DNA from: CAWCAW01 sp963714125
Lineage (GTDB): Bacteria; Actinomycetota; Acidimicrobiia; Acidimicrobiales; UBA8190
Assembly (NCBI GenBank): GCA_963714125.1
Contig: OY970234.1
Location: 3,782,001 to 3,846,000 of the forward strand
Length of the DNA: 64,000 bases
Direction: 5' to 3'
The notes below the pieces were generated by a model. The model made no database searches. It saw only the letters and a program-made list of their open reading frames with translations, and had not been told where the DNA came from. The position numbers were made by a program, and so were the translations under genes. Below are positions 41,818-50,860 of the stretch, piece after piece. The first letter of the stretch is position 1. Every line of letters starts with the position of its first letter.

Positions 41818-43185
41818 CTACGAAGTCGGGGCCGGCCGTACCTCAGGGGTCCAACCAGGCACGGGGTTATATCCACCGGACGAACAGTCAAAACCGGACG
41901 ACGGCGACGGAGCCACGCGGACGACCTTGCCCTTTTGGACCTGGGCCAAAAGGAAGCAGTTGGTGGGGACATTTTGGGCCGGATTGGAGGGAGGAGCGAG
42001 GCCCCCCGTGCTGAAGCTCGTGATCTTGTCGAGCGATTCAATCAGCCCGGCGCGCGTCGGATCCGGACCGGCGGCCTTTAAGGCCTGAACGAACAACTCA
42101 GCCGACGTCCACCCGTAGACGGACTCGATTTCGAAGTCCGGGTTGGGGTTGACCTTGCGCATCCACTTGTCGAACAGGGCCACGGCAGGCACGGAGCTGG
42201 CGTCTTGACCCAGGTACAGCGCATAGGACTGCACGATGTACATCCCGTTGACGGCACTACCGCCCAACTTGATGAGCTGGCTCGAGTACGCGTCGCCCTC
42301 GATGTTCATGGGATGGAAGTTCTGTTGCTGCATCTCTTCGGCCACTGTCGCCGCGAAGTTGTCGGGAAGCTCAAGGGTGTAGAAGAGCTGCACGCCCTTT
42401 GATTTCATGGCCAAGATGTCGGAGAGGAAGCTCGTCTCGAACGGCCCGGCGCCACGGTCGTAGATGATCTTGAACCCCGCCGCCTTCATGGCGTTCTCAA
42501 ATGCGGTTTCGGAGGACTGCGTCGAGGCGGTGGCGTCTTCCCACAGGATCCCTACGTGCTTTACCGCCGATGGGTACTTCTTCTTCAGGTACCTGAAGAA
42601 ACCCAGCGGGTAGTCGTTGCCCGGGTTGGGAAGTGACGAATAGACGTTGGGATCCACAATCATCGACGAGCTGAGCGAGAACGAGACGTCAGGCATGCGC
42701 TCGAGGTCGATGATCGTCTTCTCCGAGGAGTCGAGGAGGGAGAAACCGCCGACCATGGCGAAATCGTGTTGCGACATGGTGGCCGCCTCCGACGCGATGG
42801 TGCCCCCGGTGAACATGCTGTCCTGGGCGTCGAGGTGGATCTTGCGGCCGTTAACGCCACCCATGGAGTTGATGTAGTCGAAGTAGGCCTCGGTCCCTTG
42901 CTTGGCCCCCAAGAAGAGGCCCGGGATCGGGATGGTCAGGTCGTCGATCTGACCCACCGTCACCGAAGTGGAGGTGACTCCGGGCGCCGTACCCGAAGGC
43001 GGCGGGGCTCCCCCCGACGTCGTCGCCGTCGTCCCCGTAGAAGAACTCGGTGAGGACGAGCAGGCCGCCAAAACGAGCGCCAGGGTCATGACACAGAGCC
43101 CGACGACAGCCGGGCGGCGCAACCTCGTTGTTACCGCCTTCGGACCGCCGACTCGTTGCCCCACTGTCTGACCGCTCTCGCCCAC
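41818..43185 (-). CDS. livJ: Liv-type ABC substrate-binding lipoprotein
   Basis: A 455-residue periplasmic-binding-protein-like lipoprotein. A basic n-region and hydrophobic stretch end in the lipobox LAAC (C42), followed by a Ser/Thr-rich spacer and a type I binding domain with GQIDDLTIPIPG, INSMGGVNGRKIHL and VGGFSLLDSS. It captures the substrate for the fused permease/ATPase transporter downstream. GTG 43185 follows a run of G (AGGGGGGG). A 120-bp gap separates it from the permease gene, and a KstR-like box lies upstream, hinting at a lipid-related ligand rather than an amino acid. Confidence 0.9.
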   Translation of the reverse strand: MGESGQTVGQRVGGPKAVTTRLRRPAVVGLCVMTLALVLAACSSSPSSSTGTTATTSGGAPPPSGTAPGVTSTSVTVGQIDDLTIPIPGLFLGAKQGTEAYFDYINSMGGVNGRKIHLDAQDSMFTGGTIASEAATMSQHDFAMVGGFSLLDSSEKTIIDLERMPDVSFSLSSSMIVDPNVYSSLPNPGNDYPLGFFRYLKKKYPSAVKHVGILWEDATASTQSSETAFENAMKAAGFKIIYDRGAGPFETSFLSDILAMKSKGVQLFYTLELPDNFAATVAEEMQQQNFHPMNIEGDAYSSQLIKLGGSAVNGMYIVQSYALYLGQDASSVPAVALFDKWMRKVNPNPDFEIESVYGWTSAELFVQALKAAGPDPTRAGLIESLDKITSFSTGGLAPPSNPAQNVPTNCFLLAQVQKGKVVRVAPSPSSGFDCSSGGYNPVPGWTPEVRPAPTS

Positions 43186-43295
43186 CGGATCCCCCCCTTT
43201 ACGCCTGTCATGGCTCCGACTGGAACTAACACCCCGCAACACCTGTTGAGTCGCCCGCACCCGGCTTCGACTCCGTGGCTAGGTACCAGTCCACC

Positions 43296-43318
43296 ACTGC
43301 TGGTGCCACTCCAGCAGT
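43296..43318 (-). terminator. Hairpin upstream of livJ
   Basis: A perfect 8-bp stem ACTGCTGG/CCAGCAGT with a 7-nt loop. It lies 111 bp before the livJ start and 156 bp after the hydrolase stop on the same strand. It could terminate the hydrolase transcript or act in the livJ leader. Confidence 0.4.
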
Positions 43319-43322
43319 CATG

Positions 43323-43334
43323 AGAACACGTTCT
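43323..43334. promoter_or_regulatory. KstR-like operator upstream of livJ
   Basis: AGAAC-AC-GTTCT is a palindrome matching 13 of 14 positions of TNNAACNNGTTNNA, the KstR/KstR-like consensus of actinobacterial sterol and lipid catabolism genes; only the first T is G. It lies 138 bp before the livJ start. No kstR-type gene is in the window. Confidence 0.45.
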
Positions 43335-43473
43335 ACTAATGGTATGTCAGATTCGTCGACACGTGCGCCCGTCGCAGTGTTGCCAACACCGCCCGTGCGC
43401 CGGCGGTGCCGTCGTGACCAGGCCGAACATTCCCCACCTCCCCGCCGGCGGTGACCGAAGGGCGGCGAAGGAG

Positions 43474-44817
43474 TCAGCCGATCTCCGCGGCACGGGCTTC
43501 GGTTCCCACCTCGAGGGCCGCGGCGACCTCGAGTGCCGCGGCAGCCTCGGTGGCCTCGGCGGCACGGGCTTGGGCCGCCCCGGCGCCTTGCCAACGGACC
43601 CCTTCGAGGAAACGCAGCACGGCGGCGGTGGTGTGGGCGGTGCGCACCGACGGCAGGACGTCGAAGGCGTGCTGGGCCAGCGGAAGCTCCGCGTAGGCGA
43701 CCGGGGACACCGACACCTTGCGCAACGCCTCGACGAACCGCCGGGCGTCGGCGACGGGCGCCAGGGTGTCGTTGCGCCCATGGATGACGAAAAACGGCGG
43801 CGCATCGGGACGGACCCGGTAGGTCGGAGAAGCTTGTTCGAAGACGTCGGGGTCGTCGTCCAAACGCTGTTTGAAGACGGTGCGCTCCAAGAACCGCAGG
43901 AACCCTTTGTCGTAGTAGCTCGTGCCGCGTCCGGCCGTCATGTCGTAAATGCCATACATCGGAACCGCAGCAGACACTGACGCGTCAGCGTCTTCGAATC
44001 CGGGCTGGAAGGTCGGGTCGCCGGCCGTGAGCCCGACGAGGGCCGACAGGTGCCCTCCGGCCGACCCACCGGTCACGGCAATGAAACGAGGATCACCGCC
44101 GTACTCGGCGATGTGTTCGCGCACCCAGACAATGGCGCGCTTGCAGTCGACGATGTGATCCGGCCACGTCGCCTTGGGGCTCAGCCGGTAGTTGATGGTC
44201 ACGCACACCCACCCGTGACGAGCAAGCTCGTGCATGAGCGGGAACCCCTGCTCGCGCTTGTTGCCGATGACCCACGCGCCGCCGTGGATATGGACGAGCA
44301 CAGGGCCGCCCTGGGGCGGATTGACGCGGCGCCGAATGATGTCGAGACGGTGACGCACAATGCCGTCGCCGACGTAGTCGATGTTCTTGGCCACGGTCAC
44401 CGAGCGCGCTGGACGAGGCAACGGGTAGATGAGCCGGGAGAATCGCCACATGGTCTCGCCGCCGTGACGAGGCAAGACGACTTCGGGATCCAACGGCAGG
44501 GACACCTCCTGCGCCACCCGATCGAAGAGACGGCCGCTTTGGGCCGAGATCACAGACAGGCGGACAAGTCCGACCCACGCCACGAGGCTGATGGCCAAGC
44601 CCACCCAACCGGGCCACGAGTCGAATGCGCCTTCGACCCCGAAGAACACGGTGGCCGCAACCTGCCAGACGATGTGCCAGACCGAGAGCTCGTTGGTGTA
44701 CCAACCGGCGAAGAAGCTCGGCACCGCGGCGGGGCCGCTGCGGGCAGGGCGAAAGGCGTTGGCCACCAAAAAGGCACCGGCCACGCTCACGCCGAAATAG
44801 GCCCACGCCCATGCCAT
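43474..44817 (-). CDS. Alpha/beta hydrolase, HSL-type, membrane-anchored
   Basis: A 447-residue protein. Two or three N-terminal hydrophobic segments (about 1-85) anchor an HSL-like alpha/beta hydrolase domain with the oxyanion motif HIHGGAW, the nucleophile GGSAGGH, an acid in HGRNDTLAP and the catalytic histidine in AQHAFD. The C-terminal 35 residues are alanine/glutamate-rich and low in complexity. It is probably an esterase or lipase acting at the membrane. ATG 44817 gives the hydrophobic start MAWAWAYFG; GGAG lies 12 nt upstream. It is divergent from a WS/DGAT gene, so the pair may work in acylglycerol or wax turnover. Confidence 0.88.
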   Translation of the reverse strand: MAWAWAYFGVSVAGAFLVANAFRPARSGPAAVPSFFAGWYTNELSVWHIVWQVAATVFFGVEGAFDSWPGWVGLAISLVAWVGLVRLSVISAQSGRLFDRVAQEVSLPLDPEVVLPRHGGETMWRFSRLIYPLPRPARSVTVAKNIDYVGDGIVRHRLDIIRRRVNPPQGGPVLVHIHGGAWVIGNKREQGFPLMHELARHGWVCVTINYRLSPKATWPDHIVDCKRAIVWVREHIAEYGGDPRFIAVTGGSAGGHLSALVGLTAGDPTFQPGFEDADASVSAAVPMYGIYDMTAGRGTSYYDKGFLRFLERTVFKQRLDDDPDVFEQASPTYRVRPDAPPFFVIHGRNDTLAPVADARRFVEALRKVSVSPVAYAELPLAQHAFDVLPSVRTAHTTAAVLRFLEGVRWQGAGAAQARAAEATEAAAALEVAAALEVGTEARAAEIG

Positions 44818-44919
44818 GGCGCCATCATTCTCCAAGATGCGATGATGTCGCACGTCGGCGACCGTGGGCGCCGACTCCCGTGAGGATGACCGGGACCGCC
44901 AGCTATCGAAGAAGACGCC

Positions 44920-46503
44920 ATGGAACGACTGACCGGGATCGACGCCAGTTTCCTTTATATGGAGACGCCGAGTCTCCATATGCACGTGTCGATGGCTGCG
45001 GTCTTCGACCCCAGCACCGTCCCCGGCGGCTACGCATGGGAGAAGGTGCAGCGTCTGGTGGGGTCACGCTTGTCGCTGGCGCCGATCTTCCGACGTCGAC
45101 TGGTGGAGGTTCCGTTTCGGCTCGACCATCCCTACTGGGTGGAGGACGCCAGCTTCGACCTCGATTACCACCTGCGGCGGGCGGCCCTGCCGGCCCCGGG
45201 GGGCATGACCGAGCTGGCTGACTTCGTGGGCGACGTGTGCAGCCGCCAGCTCGACCGGTCCAAGCCACTGTGGGAGATGTCCCTGGTCGAAGGTCTCGAA
45301 AACGGGAATATCGCCATCGTGTCGAAGATTCATCACTGCACGATTGACGGGGTATCGGGTTCCGAGTTGCTGGCCCAGCTCTTTGACCTCGAGGCTCACC
45401 CCACCGGAAAGCCCGATGACGTCAGCGCTCCGGGGACCGAGCAAGTGCCCTCCGATGTCGAACTGCTGCGGCGGGCCGTGGTGAGCAGACTGACGCGGCC
45501 TGTCGGCATGACCAAGTTGCTGTTTCGAACCGGTAAGGCCGTATTCAATGTCCGACGGGTGCGCGGTGAGTCGTCCACTGGGCATGCCGCCCTGCCGCTC
45601 ACCACGCCGCGGACCTCGCTCAATGCGGCGATTACTCCGCACCGCAAGGTGGCCTTTTCGTCGATCGGCCTAAGCGACGTGAAGCGCATCAAAAACGCCA
45701 TGGAGACCACGGTCAATGACGTCGTGCTGGCCGTGTGCACGGGCGCACTGCGTCGCTACCTCATCGAGACCGGCGAACTGCCCGACGATCCTCTCGTGGC
45801 CACCGTTCCCGTTTCCGTGCATCCCACCGCGTCGACCCGGGGCGGATCCAACAAGATCTCGGCCATGTGGGTGGGTCTGCCTTGCCAACTCGAGGACCCT
45901 GTCAAGCGCCTGCTCACCATCCGCGACAGCACCAAGGGAGCCAAGAAGGAGCACAACGCGCTGGGCGCCGACCTGCTGTTGGACTGGACCGAACACGCCA
46001 CTCCCAATCTCTTTTCGTCGGCCGCCCGGGCCTACTCCCGACTCAAGCTGGCCGACCGCCACCGGCCCATTCACAGCTTGGTCATCTCCAACGTGCCCGG
46101 CCCCGACTTTCCGCTGTACCTGGCGGGTTCGGAGATGATCGCCGGGTTCCCCCTCGGGCCGGTGATGGACGGTGCCGGCCTCAACATCACCGTCATGAGC
46201 TACCGGGGCGTCCTCAACTGGGGCTTGATGGCCTGCACCGAGAGCGTGCCGACTGTACGCGCCATGGCCACCTACATCCCCGATGCCCTTGACGAGCTGC
46301 TGCTGGCTGCTGGTTTGGAGCCGGCCACGCCGGTGGGTGTGGCGCCGAACGGATCCGCACCGCGCGCACCGGCGGCCGCTTCGTCATCGAGTCGAGCCAC
46401 TACGGCAACCCGAAAGGCGCCGGCACGCACCTCCTCGAGAGGCAAGACCACGGCGGCGAGCAACGGGCGCCCGTCGGCCAAGGAGCCCGTCGCTTCGTCG
46501 TAG
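44920..46503 (+). CDS. Wax ester synthase/diacylglycerol acyltransferase
   Basis: A 527-residue WS/DGAT. It starts MERLTGIDASFLYMET, has the catalytic HHxxxDG motif as HHCTIDGVSG near residue 145, and the conserved NDVVLAVCTGALRRYL and SNVPGPDFPLYL in the C-terminal half. It joins acyl-CoA to diacylglycerol or long-chain alcohols to make storage lipid. A Ser/Thr/Lys-rich tail of about 45 residues is unusual. ATG 44920 follows GAAGAAG. Together with the divergent HSL-type hydrolase it could form a store-and-release pair. Confidence 0.94.
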   Translation: MERLTGIDASFLYMETPSLHMHVSMAAVFDPSTVPGGYAWEKVQRLVGSRLSLAPIFRRRLVEVPFRLDHPYWVEDASFDLDYHLRRAALPAPGGMTELADFVGDVCSRQLDRSKPLWEMSLVEGLENGNIAIVSKIHHCTIDGVSGSELLAQLFDLEAHPTGKPDDVSAPGTEQVPSDVELLRRAVVSRLTRPVGMTKLLFRTGKAVFNVRRVRGESSTGHAALPLTTPRTSLNAAITPHRKVAFSSIGLSDVKRIKNAMETTVNDVVLAVCTGALRRYLIETGELPDDPLVATVPVSVHPTASTRGGSNKISAMWVGLPCQLEDPVKRLLTIRDSTKGAKKEHNALGADLLLDWTEHATPNLFSSAARAYSRLKLADRHRPIHSLVISNVPGPDFPLYLAGSEMIAGFPLGPVMDGAGLNITVMSYRGVLNWGLMACTESVPTVRAMATYIPDALDELLLAAGLEPATPVGVAPNGSAPRAPAAASSSSRATTATRKAPARTSSRGKTTAASNGRPSAKEPVASS

Positions 46504-46510
46504 TCATGGC

Positions 46511-48769
46511 TCAACCGGAGGTCAAGTTGTAGAGGGTCACTCCGTCGACGGTCTGACTCGAATAATGGGACTCGACCCAGCTCGTAATGTTGCTCGCCGT
46601 CGTGGCCGTGCCTGTAGCACCGCCGCCACCACCGCCGAGCCCGCCACTTCCCGCGATGAAGTAGTGGATCTTGCCTTCATGGACGTAGCGCTCGAACGTT
46701 GCCAGTGAGGGGGCCGGGTCGGTCCCGTTGAACCCCCCGATGGCCATGACGGGGTCGTCCGTCGCCAATTGGTAGCCAGCGGCCGAGTTGGAGTTCACCG
46801 TGGCCGCCACCCAGGTGTAGCGAGACGCATGGTCTTCGAGCGCAGCAACCACGGCTTTGCCGGGAGTCGTGCTGTTGAGGAACCCACCTCCGCCTCCTGC
46901 ACCTCCAGGCGCTCCCGTTCCTGCACCAGGCCGACCACCAGATCCCAAGGTGCCCCGCGACCTGGAGCCGCTGGAGCCGCCTGGAAACGCCCCGCCACCG
47001 GGGGGACCTCCGGACAACGACGCAGCCCCACCGGTCGCCGACGATTGACTTCCTAGGCCCGGGCCCCCGAAACCAGGGCCGGCCGCGCCGCCCGTGCCCG
47101 TGGTGCCGGTGCCGGTGCCGGTGCCGGTGCCGGTGCCACCAGGGAACGTGCCAGCGCCACCAAGACCACGAACACCGCCTACCCTGCCCGCGCCGCCGGG
47201 GCCGCCGCCTGGCCCGGCACCACCGGGACCGCCCTGCGCGCCGGCCACGGTCGGTCCCGCCGACGGGATGGCGCCGGTGTGCGGTGTCGCCACGGTGTCC
47301 AAGGCGTAGGCGACAGGACCGCCCAGGGCCACCACGATGCTGGTGAGCCCCAGAACGAATGCGGTGCGCCGACCGAGTCGAGCCGGTAGAGCCACGAGGA
47401 CGGCGGCGGCAATTCCGACGGCGAGCACCGCCACCCGCAGCCAGGGCAACCACGTCGGCGAGCGGTCGAGGAGCACGTAGGCCCAGATCGACGTGGCCGC
47501 CAAGGCGACCGACAACGCCAGCCGAGCGAAGAGCCGATGGCGCTCGTGCCACAACGTCACCGTGCCGATGCCGATGAGCGCTCCGATAGGCGGCGCCAAC
47601 GCCACGTTGTAATAGGGATGGATGATGCCCTGGGCATACGAGAACACCACCGCTGTGACCAAGAACCAGCCGCCGAAGAGGACGAGCGCAGCACGCTTGC
47701 GGTCGGTGCGAGGAGCACGACGCGCCATCCACAGGCAGGCCACCGTGAGGATTAGCACGGCCGGGATGAACCACGAGATCTGGCCACCCATGGACGAAAG
47801 AAAGAGGCGGTCAATACCGGTCGGGCCCCACATGGAGGAGCCGGCCACGGCTCGGCCCCCCACGCTGCCGGTCTCGTTGCCCGAAATGCGCCCCAACCCG
47901 TTGTACCCGAAGATCAGGTTCAAGAGACTGTTGTTCTGCGAACCTCCGATGTAGGGACGGTCGGCGGCAGGTATGAGCTGGACGATGGCCACCCACCACC
48001 CCGACGCCACTACGAGGACGGCGGCGGCGCCGAGTAAATGCCTGATCCTGCGCCCGATCGACGTCGGGGCCGCCAGCAAGTAGACGATGCCGATGGCGGG
48101 AACGACGAGGAACGCCTGGAGCATCTTGGTGATGAACCCCGTACCGATGGCGGCCATGGCCAAGGCCAGCCACGCCAACGAGGCCCGCTCCAGTGCTCGC
48201 ACGGTGGCGTACACGGCCACGGTGATGAGCAGGACCAACAGGGCGTCGGGATTGTTGTACCGGAACATGAGGACAGCCACCGGCGTCGAGGCCACCACGC
48301 CGGCGCTCAGCAGAGCGGCGGACGCCGAGAACCAGCGCCGTACCGTGGCGTAGATGAGGGCGACGGTGGCCACGCCTTCGAGGGCTTGGGGCACCAACAG
48401 GCTCCAGGAGTTCAAGCCGAAGATGCGAGCGGAGATCTCCATCACCCACAACGCGGCCGGTGGCTTGTCGACGGTGATGAAGTTCGACGCGTCAGATGAA
48501 CCGAAGAAGAAGGCCTTCCAGCTCTTGGTGCCCGCTTGCACGGCCGCCGCATAGAAGGAGTTGGCCCAGCCGGAGTCGCCCAGGGCCCAGACATAGGCGA
48601 CTCCGGTGACGACCAGCAGTCCGAGCAGCGCCGGCCTGGCCCACGCCGGGTCATCGGGCCGCCCTCTGACAAGCCGTTGCAGCCGGCCCGACGCTTGGCG
48701 CGTCGGCGGCGGAGCCGCTTCCTCGATCGGAACTCCGGCTGGGCTCGGACGATCGGCGAGCATCGTCAT
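46511..48769 (-). CDS. GT39-family glycosyltransferase with Gly-rich insert
   Basis: A 752-residue membrane GT-C protein resembling YkcB-type GT39 mannosyltransferases. About ten hydrophobic segments occupy residues 35-480, with an acid in NFITVDKPPAALWVM of the first outer loop. A glycine/threonine/serine-rich region of about 170 residues follows, and then a C-terminal outer domain with VVAALEDHASRYTWVAA and NGTDPAPSL. Hexanucleotide repeats (47103-47137) code for Thr-Gly units in the insert. It would use polyprenyl-phosphate sugar. ATG 48769 overlaps the GT2 gene stop (ATGA) and has GGAGGT upstream. Confidence 0.88.
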   Translation of the reverse strand: MTMLADRPSPAGVPIEEAAPPPTRQASGRLQRLVRGRPDDPAWARPALLGLLVVTGVAYVWALGDSGWANSFYAAAVQAGTKSWKAFFFGSSDASNFITVDKPPAALWVMEISARIFGLNSWSLLVPQALEGVATVALIYATVRRWFSASAALLSAGVVASTPVAVLMFRYNNPDALLVLLITVAVYATVRALERASLAWLALAMAAIGTGFITKMLQAFLVVPAIGIVYLLAAPTSIGRRIRHLLGAAAVLVVASGWWVAIVQLIPAADRPYIGGSQNNSLLNLIFGYNGLGRISGNETGSVGGRAVAGSSMWGPTGIDRLFLSSMGGQISWFIPAVLILTVACLWMARRAPRTDRKRAALVLFGGWFLVTAVVFSYAQGIIHPYYNVALAPPIGALIGIGTVTLWHERHRLFARLALSVALAATSIWAYVLLDRSPTWLPWLRVAVLAVGIAAAVLVALPARLGRRTAFVLGLTSIVVALGGPVAYALDTVATPHTGAIPSAGPTVAGAQGGPGGAGPGGGPGGAGRVGGVRGLGGAGTFPGGTGTGTGTGTGTTGTGGAAGPGFGGPGLGSQSSATGGAASLSGGPPGGGAFPGGSSGSRSRGTLGSGGRPGAGTGAPGGAGGGGGFLNSTTPGKAVVAALEDHASRYTWVAATVNSNSAAGYQLATDDPVMAIGGFNGTDPAPSLATFERYVHEGKIHYFIAGSGGLGGGGGGATGTATTASNITSWVESHYSSQTVDGVTLYNLTSG
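47103..47137 (-). repeat. GTGCCG hexanucleotide repeat in GT39 gene
   Basis: Five full units and one partial unit of GTGCCG encode Gly-Thr dipeptides in the low-complexity insert. Changes in unit number would keep the frame and alter only linker length. Confidence 0.85.
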
Positions 48770-49995
48770 GACGGCACCTCCATCGATAGGGGTGTTGTCC
48801 GGACGACCCACGTACTGCGGAACATCCAGAAGTGCAACACAACGAAACGGAACATGGCGGAGACGGCGTTGGCAGCAATCAGGGCCACGATGACGTCCAA
48901 GGCGGAGTTCAGTTGCAGCCATCCTGTGCAGGCCAACGCCAACGAACTGAAGGCAATGCTGATAGCCAGGGCCACCGCGCCTCCTAAGACAAGATCGCGC
49001 CGAGCCGGCTGCCCGGCGAAGGTCAAACGTCGGTGGGCCGCGGCGTTGCCCAAGGTGCACAGGGCCAGGGCCATGGCGTTGGCGCCGAAAGCGCCCAGCG
49101 GGGCGTGCAGCGCAAAAAACAGGGCGAGGTAGAAGGCCGTACTGACCAGCCCGATGCGGGCATAGCGCGCCAGGGCGACGGGAATGACCGGTTCGGAGGT
49201 GGACACCGGTTCGTGTGCCGGACCCGGCTGGCGCGCCGGGCCATGCTCCTTGCCCACCAACAGGCGCACGATGCCTTTGAGGTCGTCCTTGGCCGTGGAA
49301 ATGATGTCGACCCGGCTGTCAAGATCGTCAACCCAGTCGACGGGAACTTCGTGAATGCGAAGGCCGCACTGTTCGGCCCGCACGAGAAGCTCCGTATCGA
49401 AGAACCAGGCGTTGTCCTCGACCTGCGGCAGGAGCTGACGCGCCACGGTGGTCCGTACCGCCTTGAACCCACACTGCGCATCGGAGAACCCATTTTGCAG
49501 GCATGTCTTGAGCAGCACGTTGTAAAGGCGGGAGATGATCTCGCGCTTGGGGCTGCGCACCACACGCGCCCCGCGGGCCAGACGGCTCCCGATAGCGATG
49601 TCACTGTGTCCGGACAACAACGGAGCCACCAGAGGCAACAAAGCATCGAGAGAGGTGGACAAGTCGACGTCCATGTAGGCCACCACAGTGGCCGTGGTGT
49701 CGGACCACGCGGCGCGCAGGGCGCGTCCGCGTCCTTTGGCGTCGAGGTGCAACACCCGCACACCGGGCAGGTCGTGGGCCAACTGAGCCGCCACCGCCGC
49801 CGTGGTGTCGGTGCTGCCATTGTCGACGACGGTGACGATGGTCGGAAACGGAAACGAGGTGTCGAGGTAGCCCCGCAGGCGCCGGACGCTCGCCGCCAGC
49901 GTGCGCTCCTCGTTGTAGACGGGAACGACGATGTCGATGAGGGCCGGGGGGGCCTCGAGGGGCGTCACGCTGAGGGTGGATCCAGCCAGTTGCAT
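48766..49995 (-). CDS. GT2 glycosyltransferase fused to GtrA-like domain
   Basis: A 409-residue protein. The N-terminal GT2 domain (about 18-260; IDIVVPVYNEERTL, VDNGSTD, YMDVDLSTS, GSRLARGARV) resembles polyprenyl-phosphate mannose or glucose synthases. A C-terminal GtrA-like part (about 280-400) has four hydrophobic segments. It probably makes and helps translocate polyprenyl-phosphate sugar for the GT39 enzyme, whose start overlaps its stop. The order is that of the ykcC-ykcB pair of Bacillus. ATG 49995 is the start; no strong ribosome binding site is visible. Confidence 0.9.
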   Translation of the reverse strand: MQLAGSTLSVTPLEAPPALIDIVVPVYNEERTLAASVRRLRGYLDTSFPFPTIVTVVDNGSTDTTAAVAAQLAHDLPGVRVLHLDAKGRGRALRAAWSDTTATVVAYMDVDLSTSLDALLPLVAPLLSGHSDIAIGSRLARGARVVRSPKREIISRLYNVLLKTCLQNGFSDAQCGFKAVRTTVARQLLPQVEDNAWFFDTELLVRAEQCGLRIHEVPVDWVDDLDSRVDIISTAKDDLKGIVRLLVGKEHGPARQPGPAHEPVSTSEPVIPVALARYARIGLVSTAFYLALFFALHAPLGAFGANAMALALCTLGNAAAHRRLTFAGQPARRDLVLGGAVALAISIAFSSLALACTGWLQLNSALDVIVALIAANAVSAMFRFVVLHFWMFRSTWVVRTTPLSMEVPS

Positions 49996-50158
49996 GGGTG
50001 CAGCATCGAGGGGCGGTCTTTGGCCTCCCTGATGGTCGGCTGTGAGCCCGCCGAGAAACGTCCGGCCCTCGTGGACCGCCGCCGCTCACAGGTAACGCAC
50101 AGCGGGCCCTCAGCAATCATGAATGAAGGGCCATCATCGTGGTGGTGGAGGTTGCCCA

Positions 50159-50860
50159 ATGACTACGAGTCCGTCCCACCGAGTCCTGGTTGTCGACGAC
50201 GAGCCCTCGATCGTCGATGCCGTGGCCACATCGCTGCGCTACGAGGGGTTCGAGGTCGAGGAAGCCACTACCGGACGAGCGGCGCTGGCGTCGGCCCAGG
50301 ACCGCACGCCCGACCTCATCGTCTTGGACGTGATGCTGCCCGATCTCGATGGCCTCGAGGTCACCCGGCGCTTGCGTATGGACGGGATCCGCTCTCCCGT
50401 GCTCTTCCTGACCGCCCGGGACTCGCTCGAGGACAAGGTGGCCGGGCTCACCATCGGAGGCGACGACTACGTGACCAAGCCGTTCGCGTTGGCCGAGGTG
50501 GTGGCCCGGGCACGGGCCATCCTCCGCCGCAGCGGAGCGGAATCCGCCGAGACCGGCCTGCTCTGTTTCGCCGATGTGGACATGGACGAAGGCGCGCACG
50601 AGGTCCGGCGCAACGGACATCTCATCCCGCTGACGGCGACCGAGTTCAATCTCCTGCGCTTCTTTCTGCGCAATCCCCGTCAGGTGCTGTCGAAGATGCA
50701 GATCCTGGACAACGTGTGGCATTACGACTTCGGGGGCGAGGCCAATGTCGTCGAAACCTACGTGAGCTACCTGCGCAAGAAACTCGAGCGCCACGGGCCG
50801 CCGCTCATCCACACACTTCGTCTCGTCGGCTATACGTTGCGCGAGCCCGAAGGTCACTAA
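50159..50860 (+). CDS. OmpR/PhoB-family response regulator
   Basis: A 233-residue regulator with a receiver domain (VVDDEP, phosphoacceptor D57 in LIVLDVMLPD, lysine in DDYVTKPFA) and a C-terminal winged helix (LTATEFNLLRFF, VWHYDFGGEANVVETYVSYLRKKL, LVGYTLRE). The domain pattern matches MprA/TcrA-like actinobacterial regulators. ATG 50159 follows GGTGGAGG with 7-nt spacing; the frame opens at 50123 without support. It is adjacent to a histidine kinase gene on the same strand, with its TAA directly followed by the kinase GTG, so the two form a standard pair. Confidence 0.95.
   Translation: MTTSPSHRVLVVDDEPSIVDAVATSLRYEGFEVEEATTGRAALASAQDRTPDLIVLDVMLPDLDGLEVTRRLRMDGIRSPVLFLTARDSLEDKVAGLTIGGDDYVTKPFALAEVVARARAILRRSGAESAETGLLCFADVDMDEGAHEVRRNGHLIPLTATEFNLLRFFLRNPRQVLSKMQILDNVWHYDFGGEANVVETYVSYLRKKLERHGPPLIHTLRLVGYTLREPEGH

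Noticed and set aside
39031..42081. A 1016-codon open frame on the plus strand
   Set aside because: It is antisense to the fused Liv ATPase and permease genes, has no recognisable domains and is rich in Arg, His and Gly. Long antisense frames are expected at this GC content.
43186..43473. A tRNA or small RNA gene in the gap before livJ
   Set aside because: No T-loop or acceptor-stem pairing was found; the hairpin and box explain the visible structure.
46857..47309. A PE-PGRS-like or silk-like separate protein in the Gly-rich stretch
   Set aside because: The stretch is in frame inside the GT39 gene and bounded by its membrane and outer domains.
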